A stretch of 31,450 bases of DNA. Origin: an uncultured Mycoplasmatota bacterium (GTDB lineage: Bacteria; Bacillota_I; Bacilli_A; Mycoplasmatales; Mycoplasmoidaceae). The notes beneath the pieces were generated by a model, which saw nothing but the letters and a program-made list of their open reading frames with translations, was not told the DNA's origin and did not search any database. Positions 29,837 to 31,450 of the stretch are shown here, piece after piece. How positions within the stretch are numbered: the first letter of the stretch is position 1; each line of letters opens with the position of its first letter. The DNA lies in the NCBI GenBank assembly GCA_949527715.1, contig CATEWF010000004.1, positions 1 through 31,450 on the forward strand, in the 5' to 3' direction. The translations under genes and the position numbers were made by a program.

Positions 29837-31450
29837 TTACTTAGCGTCTATTGTAGAAACTCTTAATGTTGTTTCGTCTAAAACATCAAGAACAACTCTA
29901 ACAGTATCTAAAGATGTAAATAATGGTGTATTGGTTTCGATAGATAGTGCTCTAATCTTAATACCATCCATACCATTCCTTCCAACTTCACTAGTATTAA
30001 TTACATATGAAACAAATCCGCTATGTAATAGTTTTGTAATGTCTTCTGATCCATCTTTAAATTTATTTACAACTTTGTTGTGGATCTTATGTTGATTAAG
30101 GAATGCTGAAGTTCCTGGAGTTGCAACAATATTAAATCCTAAATTGTAGAATCTACGAATTAATGGAAGGGCTTCTTCTCTATCTTTTTTTGTTACAGTA
30201 ACAAATACAGTTCCATAATTTTGAAGTTTCATTCCACTAGCTTGCATTGCTTTATAAAATGCACGATTTAGTTTGTCATCATATCCTATTGCTTCACCAG
30301 TTGATTTCATTTCAGGAGATAGATATGCATCTAATCCATGAATCTTGTTAAATGAGAATACAGGAACTTTAACATATCTTCTTTCTTTTTCTTCAGGATA
30401 CATTTCAAAAATACCTTGTTCTTTTAAAGATTTTCCTAAAATAACTTCAGTAGCTATATCAGCTAAAGAATAACCTGTTGATTTTGATAAGAAAGGAACA
30501 GTTCTTGAACTTCTTGGGTTTACTTCAATAATGTAGACTTTTTCATTTTTATCTACGATAAATTGAATATTGAATAAACCAATTATTCCAATACCTAATC
30601 CTAATTTCTTAGTGTATTGAAGAATTGTTCCTTTTACTTTTTGAGAAATACTAAATGATGGATAAACACTTATTGAGTCACCACTATGAATACCAGTCTT
30701 TTCAACTAACTCCATAATTCCTGGAACAAATACATCTCTGCCATCACAAATAGCATCAACTTCAACTTCTTTCCCAGTAATATATTTGTCTACTAATACT
30801 GGTTTATCTTCATTAATTTCAACAGCAGTTTTTAAATAATGTTTTAATCCTTTTTCATCAGCAACAATTTGCATTGCACGTCCACCTAACACAAATGAAG
30901 GACGAACTAAAACTGGATAACCAATTTTTTTAGCTGCAGCAACACCTTCAGAAATTTTTGTTGTTGCTAATCCTTTTGGTTGTGGAATATTTAATGAAAT
31001 TAAAAGTTTTTCAAATAGATCTCTATTTTCAGCACGATCAATCGCTTCAACTGAAGTTCCAATAATTTTTACTCCACGTTTTTGTAATGGATCAGCTAAG
31101 TTAATTGCAGTTTGTCCACCTAACGATGCAATTACTCCATCTGGTTTTTCAAATTCAATAATATTTAGAACATCTTCTGGAGTTAACGGTTCAAAATATA
31201 GTTTGTCTGCAGTTGTATAGTCAGTAGAAACGGTTTCTGGGTTATTGTTAATAATAATCGCCTCGTATCCTGCATGTTTAATTGTTTGAACTGCATGAAC
31301 TGTTGAATAATCAAATTCAACACCTTGTCCAATACGGATTGGTCCGGCACCTAATACTACGATTTTTTTCTTTTTTGTCAATTTAGATTTATTTGTTCCT
31401 TCATATGAAGAATAGAAATAAGGAATGTATGCATTTGTATGGAAAGTATC
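29837..31450 (-). CDS. carB: Carbamoyl-phosphate synthase large subunit, 3' part
   Basis: The frame is open to the window edge, so the N-terminal half lies outside. The visible 537 residues cover the C-terminal carbamoyl-phosphate domain: VVLGAGPIRIGQGVEFDYSTVHAV, the ATP-grasp core (YPVLVRPSFVLGGRAM, IIEVNPRSSRTVPFLSKSTG), and the MGS-like allosteric domain with NIVATPGTSAFL. It makes carbamoyl phosphate for arginine or pyrimidine synthesis. Few mycoplasmas have it. The end is complete. An internal TTG at 31381 is not the start, because PYFYSSYEGTNKSKL continues upstream as in the family. Confidence 0.96.
   Translation of the reverse strand, partial: DTFHTNAYIPYFYSSYEGTNKSKLTKKKKIVVLGAGPIRIGQGVEFDYSTVHAVQTIKHAGYEAIIINNNPETVSTDYTTADKLYFEPLTPEDVLNIIEFEKPDGVIASLGGQTAINLADPLQKRGVKIIGTSVEAIDRAENRDLFEKLLISLNIPQPKGLATTKISEGVAAAKKIGYPVLVRPSFVLGGRAMQIVADEKGLKHYLKTAVEINEDKPVLVDKYITGKEVEVDAICDGRDVFVPGIMELVEKTGIHSGDSISVYPSFSISQKVKGTILQYTKKLGLGIGIIGLFNIQFIVDKNEKVYIIEVNPRSSRTVPFLSKSTGYSLADIATEVILGKSLKEQGIFEMYPEEKERRYVKVPVFSFNKIHGLDAYLSPEMKSTGEAIGYDDKLNRAFYKAMQASGMKLQNYGTVFVTVTKKDREEALPLIRRFYNLGFNIVATPGTSAFLNQHKIHNKVVNKFKDGSEDITKLLHSGFVSYVINTSEVGRNGMDGIKIRALSIETNTPLFTSLDTVRVVLDVLDETTLRVSTIDAK

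Noticed and set aside
1..31450. CRISPR array, prophage or insertion sequence
   Set aside because: No spaced short repeats, transposase, integrase or phage-like gene was seen; the 98-bp element at 11760 is the only mobile-looking item.

Overview
The window is a stretch of chromosome from a wall-less, AT-rich bacterium of the class Mollicutes that reads UGA as tryptophan. Nearly every long gene (polC, infB, nusA, metG, cdsA, glf and others) is open only if in-frame TGA is Trp, and these TGA codons fall where the families carry Trp (for example WSEL near the start of Frr). Many starts lack a Shine-Dalgarno sequence, which also fits Mollicutes. Deoxyxylulose-phosphate isoprenoid genes, carB and a tmRNA tag beginning ADKNND suggest the Mycoplasmoides/Malacoplasma side of the group; this lineage call is an inference.

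Layout. 1-650: five minus-strand tRNA genes (Tyr-Gln-Lys-Leu-Gly in transcription order) with promoter and terminator. 649-2361: greA and, divergently, a Ca2+/cation exchanger-like membrane protein. 2389-4440 (minus): tRNA-His, a TPP riboswitch with terminator, a ThiT-like thiamine uptake protein, an Ntdp-like nucleotidase and a DUF3196-like protein. 4449-6583 (minus): truB, two TM2-domain membrane proteins, ribF. 6640-7422 (plus): an isolated TtcA-like PP-loop enzyme. 7452-11659 (minus): nusA-infB-rbfA and a membrane protein of unknown role. 11760-15567: an accessory island with a 14-bp inverted-repeat element and two paralogous surface lipoproteins, one with a G10 tract in its signal peptide and a second frameshift. 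15836-25915 (minus): tsf-pyrH-frr-uppS-cdsA-dxr-rseP-polC, packed with gaps of 1-5 bases. 25989-31450: a phosphopantetheinyl transferase, glf, metG, tmRNA and the 3' part of carB.

Taken together, the minus strand keeps the order of the Bacillus-type block tsf-pyrH-frr-uppS-cdsA-dxr-rasP-(proS)-polC | (rimP)-nusA-(ylxR-ylxQ)-infB-rbfA-truB-ribF, with the bracketed genes lost and lineage-specific genes inserted at the breaks: lipoproteins between polC and nusA, a membrane protein plus the TtcA-like gene between rbfA and truB, and TM2 genes between truB and ribF. The block joins translation factors, lipid carrier and phospholipid synthesis, replication and cofactor supply. The most notable items are the phase-variation-like lipoprotein switch, the TPP riboswitch lying 14 bases behind tRNA-His with its terminator touching the thiT start codon, and the inverted-repeat element.
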